Shown: in pieces, positions 23,201 through 32,416 of the stretch
Numbering within the stretch: the first letter of the stretch is position 1
How the letters are laid out: each line of letters begins with the position of its first letter
Assembly: GCA_030849465.1 (NCBI GenBank)
Contig: JARVLF010000018.1
Location: forward strand, 62,001-126,000
DNA: 64,000 bases
Direction: 5' to 3'
Source of the DNA: Moesziomyces globuligerus
Taxonomy: Eukaryota > Basidiomycota > Ustilaginomycetes > Ustilaginales > Ustilaginaceae
Notes under the pieces: model-generated
Seen by the model: only the letters and a program-made list of their open reading frames with translations
Database searches by the model: none
Told to the model about the DNA's origin: nothing
Position numbers and translations under genes: made by a program

Positions 23201-23327
23201 CGTCGGAGTCGGAGCACTGTGACGAGGCGAGGGAAGCGCTGGAGTCGAGCTGGGACTGCGCGGCTGCAAGTGCGAGCATGCCGCTGAGCAGCAGCAGCAG
23301 CGAGCAGTTGAGCTTGATGGACTTCAT
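20256..23327 (-). CDS. KEX2: kexin, Golgi proprotein-processing protease
   Basis: Kexin is a calcium-dependent serine protease of the late Golgi that cuts secretory precursors after Lys-Arg or Arg-Arg. The 1023-residue protein starts MKSIKLNCSLLLLLSGMLAL (signal peptide). The pro-region ends at the likely autocleavage site R-H-K-R near residue 204. The catalytic domain shows Asp300 (CLIDDGLDMHSPDL), His338 (DDQHGTRCAGE), oxyanion Asn438 (FAGGNGGASDD) and Ser513 (HGGTSAAAPLAAG). A P-domain follows (WITHQRRGDVNVELISPHGT, WSFMTLKHWDESPVGEW). A single membrane span (STWVVVAGGLVVIFAGSLAA) leads to an acidic cytosolic tail containing YESL, a possible Golgi-retrieval signal. Upstream in-frame codons back to 23624 were not used because the signal peptide begins here. 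Confidence 0.96.
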   Translation of the reverse strand: MKSIKLNCSLLLLLSGMLALAAAQSQLDSSASLASSQCSDSDALASIPQQHHKRSASHPWSHQKRTVPLPSKRSYDTHHYYVVELHARAGDSVDPRDVAHALGAEFVERAGELPHHWLLRSEKPLPELEKRDGSSPSSSSASHLAARADVPEHQDHVLRRWSDIRRSAREPGFSTKHNLSKRHHVAALSIKAVERQEVRRRHKRNVIYDPSEMPHLYPELRDPVPAPDAWPFHVRSPEPRPPVIPTAKTAEMMAHFDIKDPIFTDQWHLANNRKLGNDLNVTGVWDQQILGEGVTVCLIDDGLDMHSPDLKDNFYAPGSYDFNSHTDLPQPRESDDQHGTRCAGEIAAVKNDVCGVGVAHKAKVSGVRILSGPISDVDEAASLNYAYQENDIYSCSWGPPDDGRSMDAPKGLIAKAMLNGVQNGRDGKGSIFVFAGGNGGASDDQCNFDGYTNSIYSMTIAAVDREGQHPWYSEMCSAIIATSWSSGSGDHIHTTDVAWNGVNRCTASHGGTSAAAPLAAGVVALGLSIRPELTWRDVQHIAVRSAVKFNPEDPDWQQTQAGRHFNHKYGYGLIDAYQFVEETKRHKLVNPQAWYESPNITLPATETLITEAGTESTFTVTEEHLRGANLAALEHVTVRVWITHQRRGDVNVELISPHGTKSALARSRRYDDAMTGFPGWSFMTLKHWDESPVGEWKLRVFDPAHPNKVGNLYAWSMSLWGASIDASKAVPWNFPEDSVEFHETLAAAPGTTVIKLPPSATSTAQLKKPTDHLPQDHGKAEGESHIDFTNHNGSVPIGVQPEADTGYISGLKKNSTWVVVAGGLVVIFAGSLAAFFVMRKRKLGRGAGGAGAGGPGYESLAGDEEVAMGELDDDRGGRGARGEKSRRTKELYDAFAEGSEDEEQLAPREGTGLLGRRAGGGDEPYRDEVDDDVDGDRRFALHDAGDEEDEADATLAEQGPDGKGAKETIVDLGDEDEEELRASRTGSPSGSGSGSGSGSAADGSWQDAAEEGRDLIAGFTDNK

Positions 23328-24129
23328 TGTTCTTGCGATCGTGGTGCCGTGGAAGGCCGGGGGAGGCGTTGAGACGAGTTGCCCTAAGCAGTGTGCGGCA
23401 TGGATGACGAGGACAACGACCGAAGCACGAGCGTATACGAGCCGATCAGACGTATGCAGGTGGTGGACGAGGAGCAAGTGTCGACGTCCCGATGAGCTGG
23501 TGGGCGTGATGGTGGATGTGTGCACGATCCGACGAGCGAGGCGAGTGCGTTGTGCGTGCGTTTGTGTGTGTGTTGGACTGGAAGGCGGCGAGGCGCGACC
23601 CGTGCTTAGTTGGCAGGTGTGCACTTGCTGGGCAGTCGCACTTGCCGTGCTGTGCTCTGCCTAGAAGCCGTGCGGTGGCGGTCTGTGTGCTGTGGGTTGG
23701 GGATTTCAGACGTGCATGTCTGCCACGGGGAGCCCTTTTTTTTTTCCCGCCGAGCTGACGGACCGGCTGTGCTGGAATTTGAGCGTTGAAGCTCCTCGCT
23801 GCCACATGCAAGGGCGAGAGGCGGCTGCATGCTCGCCTCGTCGCCCGATACGCTTCGCAAACTCAATCCACACACACACGCTCAAGCTCGCCTCGAGCTG
23901 CCAATCCCAGCTCCATGCTGCACTGCACGTTACTGCACTGCAACCGCTCTGCAGCTGCACCGCTCAGCAAGGGCTCGGACCCGCCCGATCGTCGTCAGTC
24001 GTACTTCCACCCTCTTCAGCATGCCACGTTCGATCACACTCTCAACCGACATGCCGGCCTGCGGATCAGAGCAAAATGTCCATGCATGATATTGCGAGTG
24101 AATCAGTACAAAGCGATGATCGACGAGGA
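23328..24129. other. KEX2 upstream region
   Basis: This is the spacer between two minus-strand genes. It contains a T9-type tract near 23733 and a short CA run near 23870. No coding sequence is supported. Confidence 0.4.
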
Positions 24130-25341
24130 TCAGAATCCCTCGTGGTGGTCTTCGGTCGCTGCGAGCGGCGAGTATCGCCTGACAAAGCCGTCGGCTGCGG
24201 CGGCCACGAGCTCCACCGGACTGACATCGCCCTGCCACTTGGCCAAGTCGACCGTGTCGCTCTTGGCCAGCTGCCGACGCACGAGCGCTGCTGCCAGACT
24301 CGCGCCCGCTTCCGCACCCTGCTTGAGCGATCGGCCGCTGACACCGCCGAGCGCGCTTCCGAGCCCGCTCAGGATGCCCTGCAGACTGGACCCGCTCAGC
24401 GGACAGGGGAACGAGACGTTCTTGTCAAACTTCACGGGCACCGTGATGCTGAGCACCTCGACGTCGACTTCGATCTTGAAGAGGAAGCTCAGATCGCCCG
24501 AGCCGCTCGACGAGCCGCCAAAGAGGTTGAGGCCGCAGTCCGAGGCGATGTTGCGGATGATGCTCAGGTCCGTGTCCTGCGACTGGTCGTACTTGATCTG
24601 GAAGGGGAAGACAACCGTGGTGTTGGCGTTGGGCTGGATCTTCTGGTCGCGCACCAGTCCGCGACCCAGCGCGGTCGACTGGTCTGCCGAGTCGTACGCC
24701 GTTGCCTGCAGCTTCTTGATGTTGGCCGAGATCGAGTTGGGGTTGCTCACCGAGATGTCGACGCTCACGTTGAACGCAAACGCGCCGTTCTCGTAGGTCA
24801 CGCCCGACTGGCTCGGCACGCCCACGCCCGAGATGGCCACGTTGGGCGGACGCAGGAACATGACGATGAGGCAGATGATCGACACGATGATGATCAGCGC
24901 CAGGATCATGTTGCCGATCAGCACACGCGCGATCTTGGCGGGCACGCTGCGCGAGGCCAGCGCCCGCTTGTCGTCCTTGGTCCAGATGCTGTTGCCGCTC
25001 TCGCGCTTGGCAGCGTAGGGGCTGCCGTAGCCCGCCTTCTCGGACGCCATGTTGTCGGCGCGTGCGTCTGCGTCTGCGTAGTCGTAGGCGTCGTCGTGGC
25101 CTCGGTCGAGCGGACGCGATGGATTTGAGTCGTAGCTATCGCCCTGATCGTCCCGGTAGTGATCCGGATGCGTGCTGTGAGCGGCGTGGTCACCAGCGTC
25201 CTGGTCTGGATAGGCGGAGTACGGCGCGTACTGCTGGGGCTCGTGCTGCTGATGCGGATATGCTTCGTGCTGGTAAGGATAGTGGGAAGGTGGAAGAGAC
25301 GACGATCCTTGCGCCTGCGGGCTTTGGAAAGGGTACGACAT
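24130..25341 (-). CDS. single-span membrane protein with LEA-2-like domain
   Basis: A 403-residue intronless protein. Residues 1-135 are hydrophilic and rich in Tyr, His, Gln and Asp (MSYPFQSPQAQG start), probably cytosolic. Residues about 141-163 are a strong membrane span (LIGNMILALIIIVSIICLIV). After it comes a beta-rich domain like the LEA_2/NDR1-HIN1-like fold: PPNVAISGVGV, then FNVSVDISVSNPNS, and a segment with KIEVDVEVLSITVPVKFDKN. The order resembles fungal type II membrane proteins of the vacuole or plasma membrane. The biochemical role is unknown. It follows KEX2 on the same strand but nothing suggests a functional link. Confidence 0.8.
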   Translation of the reverse strand: MSYPFQSPQAQGSSSLPPSHYPYQHEAYPHQQHEPQQYAPYSAYPDQDAGDHAAHSTHPDHYRDDQGDSYDSNPSRPLDRGHDDAYDYADADARADNMASEKAGYGSPYAAKRESGNSIWTKDDKRALASRSVPAKIARVLIGNMILALIIIVSIICLIVMFLRPPNVAISGVGVPSQSGVTYENGAFAFNVSVDISVSNPNSISANIKKLQATAYDSADQSTALGRGLVRDQKIQPNANTTVVFPFQIKYDQSQDTDLSIIRNIASDCGLNLFGGSSSGSGDLSFLFKIEVDVEVLSITVPVKFDKNVSFPCPLSGSSLQGILSGLGSALGGVSGRSLKQGAEAGASLAAALVRRQLAKSDTVDLAKWQGDVSPVELVAAAADGFVRRYSPLAATEDHHEGF

Positions 25342-26447
25342 GAGCGGCTAGTGGAGCGCTGTTGGCGATGGAGCCGGAGCGAGGCGATGAAGGGAGCCAC
25401 AACGGCGATCCGGCGCCAGACGAGTCAAGGGGACGGTTTGCTTGGCTTGCGGGGCCACTCGTCTGTGTTTGGCTGGGAAAGTTTGCTTTGTGCAGCCGGT
25501 TGAAACAACCTCGAGGGTGAAAGGGCGCTACTGTAGGTCGGAAGGCAATTGTCGATGATGGAATGGACCCTAACTAAGAAGGCACGGTGGCCGAGCATGA
25601 ACCCCAAGGGCGGCACCTGTGAGCTGGGTGTGCTAGCGTGGGCGGTGCACTGGCTGAGCACGTCTGGTGGGATATGTGACAGGCTGCAGGCTGAGCGAAC
25701 CGGTCGAATGCGTCGATGTGCAGACGCTGCGCCGGTGTCCAAAGAGGCGCCCAGATCAGCAGCTGCACACAGTCAAAGTGCCTGTCAAATGGGATCTGCG
25801 CCCCACGCAGCAAACCTCGCTCCCCAAAAGTGGAGTCCCCTCGTCCGGCCAAACGGCCCATCGCGCGACCTCCAAGACAGCAAAACTCCAAAAAAGCAGA
25901 GGCTGTGCTGCGCGCAACCCAACCACGCGGTGCGCGCCAGGCAGTGCAACACCCAACCCTCTCGGCGGGGGCTGATGTTTAGGCCGCTCTCCAACTCATC
26001 GTGACCTCCGACTTCCCTCGACCCTCTTTGAGCCCAAGTACTGTAGAAGCGGCATGGGGTCCAACTCGGTTTTGACCATGCTTCCAATCTCGAAGAATGA
26101 GCACGTTGCATCTAGCTCGGCACAGGCGCGATTGGGCGATTCCAGACCATGATCGGCATGGGCTCGTAGCGTCTTGAGCCCAGGCGTAGAAGTTGGCCGT
26201 GCCGTTCATGCTCGCCAAGCCAGCTCGATTTCGACTCGGCGTTTCAAATCTCGACACGCCGCGATCGGCCTGATCTACTTATAGTCCCGATCTGCCCGAT
26301 CGCTCCGTCACAACCTCGACTGGTCACCACCAAACGATCATATCAGAGCATCACGGGCGCATGTCTTGCGCCTGAGGCGCCTGAGGGGGCAATTGTTGGG
26401 ATCATTGCAGCCCACATGCGGGCAAAGTAGGCAGACGTGAGCGACAT
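25342..26447. other. 1.1 kb intergenic, no gene seen
   Basis: The region lies between the start of the LEA-2-like gene and the end of VPS54. Short Pro/Arg-rich frames overlap on both strands, and none is convincing. Confidence 0.45.
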
Positions 26448-29400
26448 CTACTTCTTCTTGCCCTTCTTCTTCTTCTTTTTGCTCTTCTTCCCACCGGCGC
26501 CCGAGGCTCCGCTCAGCGCCGAATCGTGCGTCTCCTCGTTGCCTTCCCCATCCGCATCGCCTCCCGCTTCCGCCTCCGCTTCTGCGTCTGCATCCGCCTC
26601 TTCGTTGTCGCCTTCCGCACCACCGTCAACACCGTTCTGTGCGACAGTGTCAGCGCTGTTGGCTGCGGCCAATTCGTCCTGGGTTTGTGTAGTATCGTCC
26701 ACCTTGGCTCGATCAGAGTCTGCCACAGCCGACGAGGAGTCTGGTGCAGATGCAATTGGCTCCTCCTGCGACTTTGTTGCAGTCGCCAAGGGCTCCTCCT
26801 CCTTGTTGCCAGCCTCTGCTTTGCCTGTGGTGGCGATCACTTCAGGGACATCGGCGGCCGTCTCGGATGGCGCACTAAGCTGAGTCTTCTCCGCGGGCGT
26901 GTCGGCCGCCTCTTCGGTCGCGTTGCTCGTCGGCGCGGGCTCTGGCTTGGAAGCAGCAGCGGATGCATTAGTCGAAGCAGGCTGATCCTCTTTTTCCTTG
27001 CCTTCGTCGACCGACGTTGTTTCAGCTGCAACCGAGATTTGCTTCTGTGGCTCCGAGGCCGTCGCCTCCGCTTTCGGACCATCCTGGACCGCGCTGGCTT
27101 CGGTCACCTTCGAGTCCACATCTGTAGGAGCTACCGCCGGAGCTGCCGAGGCTTCAGCGGGCTGACTCTGCGCAGGCGGCGCCGCCTGCGCGGGGGGTGC
27201 ATTCTGCTGTGCGCGCTTTCTCGCCGCTTCTGCGAGGCGTTCCTTGAGTGACATCCGGCCCGGCTTGGCGGGCGTGCCCGAGGGCGTCGAAGTCGCCGGT
27301 GTCGAGGCTCCGCTTCGCACAGGAGACGACTCGGCCGCGCCGATAACTCTGGCTCGCGTCGCATCCTTAGTCGGCGTAGCTGCCTCTGGGATCCAGGCGG
27401 TTGGACCGGCATCTATGGACGGCCTAGCTGCCGCAACATCGTCCGAGCTCTGTTTGGGCTGCGCCTCTGTAGCGCCTCCCGCAGCTGCGTTGACCTCCTG
27501 TGCGCTGTTAACCTTGGCATTCGACTCGTCCGCGCTCTTGTGTCCGTCCTCACCGTTTGCGACAGAACCTTCGGCTGTCGAGGAGGGAACCGCGTCCTTG
27601 CCGACATCGGCGCCTGCTTCCGCAACGGGCATGTCCGACGATGCGCGCGAGGCGTCCTCCTGCAGAACCCTAGCCACAGCGTCCGGTGCAGGCACAACAG
27701 GGGCCACAAGGTCTTCCGAGGCACGCACATCTGAATCCTGGTCCTTGCTCGCAACCGTTGGCTGAATGTCCTCCTGCTTTGAAGGTGGAGTCGGCGGCAC
27801 CTCGTGCATCTCCTCTTCGATGCTCCGAGCCACTGCTCCGTCCGACTTGCCAGGCACCTCGGGACCGGCCGTATCGCTGCCCTTGGCGCCTTCGCCTGCC
27901 GCATCCTGCGAGCTTCGCTGTGCTTGCTGCTGCAGGCTCGACCGCGGGGTCGCCTCGATGGATCGTCGCGCTTCCGTTGGAGTCGAAGTGCCAGGGATGT
28001 CAGTGGAGGCACGCGGACTGTTCGACTGGCTCTGCTGTTGTTGTTGCTGCTGCTGCTGCTGGCGGCGAGCAAATATGTTCGGGATGCGTGGCTTGTACGA
28101 CACGGGACCGAACGGCGACGCTGCCGGCTTGTCGATCGCGGGCGAGCCAGGTACAGCCTCGTCATTCGGTGTCAACGATCCCGCCGTTGCCGACACACTG
28201 ATCGCAGGAGGCTGAGCAGCGCGTTTAGCCTCAAGAACCTGTTGCAGTGCCTCATCCTTCCACTCGACATGCTGCAGGGCTGACAGCTTTGCACCCAGGT
28301 AGCGAATGTCGGCCTGCATCTGGTCGATGGCATGTTGGTTCTGCACCTGGACCTTTTCGAATTCCTGCGCAAGACGACCGTCGATGGCTCGCAGCACCTG
28401 GCCGATGACGTGCTCGACCACGACGCCCTGCAGGTACTTGCTGAGGACCTTGTGAAGCGTGGCAGTCTCCTTGACCAGGTCGACCGCGTACTTGTTAGGA
28501 TCTGCCTCCTTTTCGTCGCCCTCGGCCGCGGCCTCATCGTTGGCGTTCCAGTCGACGGTACTGAGCGTGCGGCAGTGGACGGTGAGGCGGTCGGACATGA
28601 TGGCGACGAGCTTGGCGTGGATCTCGTACTGGTGCTCCTGAAAGTCGCGACGGAGCTTATCGAACTCGGTGAGCATGACCGCCTGCTTGGGTGGCAAGTG
28701 ACGGCGCACGGTCTCGCGGATGTATGGGATGAGCGAGATCATGATGGACAGCGACTGCGAGGCCAATGCGAGATGCTTGGCTGTGATGTTCTTGAGACCT
28801 GCAGAGCGCATGGCGCCGGCGCCAAGCACGACCTGGCACGTGCGCGAGTTGAACTGCTTGAGGAACTCGACCACCCTGGCCATGGCTTCTGTGGTGAGCA
28901 AGGGCAGGTTGATGATGACCTTGATGTAGTCGACCAACAACGAGAGCACGTCGAGACTCGCATCGACCACGAAGTACTGGCGGTCCTCGATTCCGAGCGT
29001 CTTGGTCGCTGCAGCTGGGGCAGACGCTGCGTCCTCTGATCCGTCCTCGGTAGGTTTGCTCTCACGCTGGCTATCGCCTCCGGTGACGACGAGCTCAGCA
29101 GGATCCTCGACCGCGCTGCTGACGATGAGTCGGATCTGATTCTGAATGTCGGCTCCGACATCTGCCTGTGCCCACGTTTCTTCCTCGACTGCCTTTGCAG
29201 CGCGTTCGATGCGTCGGCGGTGGAAGGTGGCGAGAAAGCCTTTGGCTTGGCTGAGCACGGTTCCTCGAAGGCCGACAATCATCTTTCGGCACAGCTGCTC
29301 GGACGAGAGGACGAAGCTCCAGCAAAGCTGGAAGACGACGAGGAAAGAAGGCAGCTCGAGTGCGGCATGCGCGGGAGCACGCAGCGCGAGCAAGCGCGCT

Positions 29401-30977
29401 GTAAGGGTGTGCGCCTGCTCGGCGGAGGCAACGACCACCTCCGACAACCGAGCCGGCAGGTTGGCGGCGACGCCCTGAGGCATGACTGGCGGCGCAGGAA
29501 GTCCGGTAGAGGCTGAAGAAGTTTCTCCGTTGGGAGAAGAGCTGGATTCTTGGGACGAGTTCAGCTCGTCCAAAAGACGGGGCAAGAGCTTGCACTGAGC
29601 GTCGATTGTCTTGAGGCACTCGATGAGGATGTCGAACAGTTGCCTTGCAATCTGTAGAAAGTGGTCGTGGTCCATGTCGCGAACACGCACGCCTTGCTGT
29701 GGAAGCGCATCGTGGTCGATGGGCTTCGAGGCGTCTTGGACGAGAAGCCAATTGACGGTTTCGGCCACGTCGGCGTCGGAGCGTGTGAGACTTGCGCGCC
29801 ATGTCTCGTGCACGGCCTGCATGGCGACGTCGCGGTACGTTGAGACGGCATTTTCGATGCCGCCAGTGCGTGCGAGACCGACGACGAGAGGCTTGATGCG
29901 GGAGGCAAGCTGAGCATCGCTGGTAGAGAGGGCGACGGCGGAGTGTCCGAAAGGGGATGCGGGTGCTTTGGAGGGGGTCAAGATGGACTCGGTGGCAGCG
30001 ACCTTGGTGTCGAGAGTGAGGCCCAGCTGAGCTGCTGGCGTGTCGCTGGACTTGCCAGCGCCGGCAAAGTAGTCGTCCAAAGCGGATTGATTGGGCAGAG
30101 AGGCGAGACGAGCCTGGATGTCGTGCTTGAGGATGGCGATGAGGTCGTGCTCGAGCATGCTCGAGAGGCTCTGTTCCATCTCCTGAAGCTCTGCAGGCAG
30201 TGATGCGAGGGGCTTCAATTGGGTGAAGTCGAGGCTGGCGCCGTCTTGCTGCGAGTCGGCAAACGGAGTCGCGTCGGTGTCTATCGGCTCACTCTCGCCG
30301 GGAACGTTGGACCGCAAGGCCGACCGAAGGGTGTTGAGGATCTCGAGGGCTTCTTCGGTCTCGCCCTGCTGTAAAAGAAGGCGAACGAGGTCGCGGCGCT
30401 CGATGATGTGGCGGACGTCATGCACTGCGGACTGGTTGCGTTCGAGTTGACGGCGGTGATGCTGATGGCGGATGAGCTCGAGCCCCCTACGGGCTTGGTT
30501 GTTGTCGATGTGTTCGAGATCGGACTTGAGCGAAGTGATCTTGCGCAAGCAGCTCTCTGCTTCGGCATTGAGGTCGTTGAGGTTCTCGAGCGCAGCAAAG
30601 AAGGAGGAGGATTGCTGGCCGATCTCGATGATGAGGTGCTGCTCGACGACGTCCGAGTAGTAGCTGAGCTTTTCCTGGAGCATCTGATTCAAAGCGACAT
30701 CGTAGGTGGGCACCGAGGCGGCATCCGGATCCGAGGGGGACGAGGAGGAGGTGGCGGCCTTGTAGCGTTCCGTGACCTGGTCGAACGTGTATGGGTTGCC
30801 CAGGTCGAAATCTTCGGCAAAGAAGATCTGAGGTACGGCGCTGAGGTTGGGGAGACGCTTACGAGCCTGAGGCGGCGGGACCGCCTGCAGATCTGCGGAG
30901 AGTGAGGCAAGGCTGGCGGTGGGCCGATGACGGCGTTGCGATTTGCCGAGAGGTTCCGAGTCATGACTTGATTGCGA

Positions 30978-31012
<35 letters not shown>

Positions 31013-31553
31013 CCAAGGTGGCTTTTCCTTGCCTTCCCATGCTCTGGTTGCGCATGAAACGATCCCACTCGGGCCTGACTGCGGAGAGGTAGGGCTCGAG
31101 GTCGGCCTTTTTGACCTTGGGGATGTCGGCGGGGACATGATTTGGTGCGACGGTGGGGAAGCGGGACGACTTTGGATCGATGGGATGTTGTCGCTTTGAG
31201 GGATTGTTGAGCACGGTGGAGACGGCATTGAAGCCGGACAAGGCGAGCGCGGGTGAATTACCACCGGATCCGGCGAGGCTGAGAGAGGAGCCGGCGGCGG
31301 CTGCGGAGGAGTAGAGGCTTCGACCTAGGCGAGAGGCGAGGATGCTCGGAGCGAAGGTGCTGTTGATGGTGGAGTCTGCGTCGGAGCCGGGGCTCTGTGG
31401 GCTAGCGATGCCATTGCGGAGCGAAGGGAGGGAGTCGGTGGGTGCATGCCCGGAAGCGGTGGGTATGGACGAGGTGGCAGCATGGCGACTGGACGAGGCC
31501 GGGCGCGCATGGTCGTCGACACCGGTGGACATTGTGCCGTCGCTAGGATACAA
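26448..31553 (-). CDS. VPS54: Vps54-like GARP tethering subunit with long disordered C-terminal tail
   Basis: GARP tethers endosome-derived vesicles at the trans-Golgi network. The frame is 1701 residues; M8 (MSTGVDDHARP, at 31532) is an equally good start. The N-terminal 230 residues are low complexity with an 11-residue Gln run. The Vps54 core follows: LPNLSAVPQIFFAEDFDLGN and the coiled coil with ENLNDLNAEAESCLRKI (about residues 230-480), the helical rod with the FLQIARQLFDILIECLKTID segment, and the QLCWSFVLSSEQLCRKMIV and AKGFLATFHRRRIERAA blocks. The core ends at about residue 1116 with LSALQHVEWKDEALQQVLEA. About 585 Ala/Ser/Glu/Pro-rich residues follow, with another Gln run and a Lys-rich terminus (GKKSKKKKKKGKKK). 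Such a tail is not part of the known family. Confidence 0.88.
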
Positions 31554-31591
31554 GCTACAAGCTACGAGCTACGAGCTACGCGCTACGTGGT
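31549..31591. repeat. 7-bp tandem repeat before VPS54
   Basis: About five imperfect copies of AGCTACR lie immediately upstream of the VPS54 start, probably in its 5' leader. Confidence 0.75.
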
Positions 31592-32416
31592 GCGAGGCAT
31601 CAATGCGCGGAGGGGCTGGGTCGATGCAGACGGGACGATGGAGGTGGATGTAGTTTAGGCTGATGGTTGGAGTGCGACCCTGAGAGCGGCTTCGACGTTG
31701 GTTGGCTCAACCGCGCGTGTGTGTCGGTCAGTCAAGTGCTGTTTTAACAGTGTTACGCCGAGAAAGATCACAGTATACGTTCAGATTCGACTGCCGAGTT
31801 GGGCGCGCAAGCTGTGCTCTTGGCGCTGCAGCCGCATCGGACCGACCCGACTTGCAGCCTGACGGAAGAGCCGAGCCGGCGTGTCATCGCTCATCGTCTT
31901 GAGACGGAAGCGAGCCGATCAGCCTTCTGCTGTCTGTCTTTGAATTGATAGAGCGGTCCGACCCGAGCTCAGTCAGCGCAACCGGTCAATAATGAATCAC
32001 CGAATCGCGGGCGGCGGCGGCGTTGGCTGCAATCAAGGCACGCCGGATTGACGCTCCGACCAGAGTCGAGAGTCAGTGAGTGGCTGGATCTCCGCTGCGC
32101 CCTTGCGGCTTGGCCACGGCCTGTGCGCACCCGCGTGGCTCGCATTGTTCAATCCAGGCACTCGGCCGCTTTGCTGCAACGCCCCCACACGAAGCCCTCG
32201 CCCGTCATCACCCGTCTTCGGCTTCCATCCTCCCCACACCTTGTCATCCCTCCCAAACACCCTTTTCAGCCACCACCGCTGATGCTCATGCCGGACACAT
32301 TGCCCCTCGAGTCTGCCTAGCCTAGCCTCGCCTAGCATACTCTAGACGCTTCGTCGTCTCTGCTTCCGCCCCTACACCATCACCACGCCGCGCAAGCGCC
32401 AGACTCGCATCCCACC
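31554..32416. promoter_or_regulatory. divergent promoter region of VPS54 and the CreC-like gene
   Basis: 863 bp separate two divergent start codons. Next to the CreC-like gene, around 32317-32340, there is a short CCTAG-type 5-bp repeat. No coding sequence is supported. Confidence 0.45.

Noticed and set aside
28034..31010. CAG/CTG runs that look like microsatellites
   Set aside because: They are the polyglutamine stretches of the VPS54 coding region and need no separate explanation.
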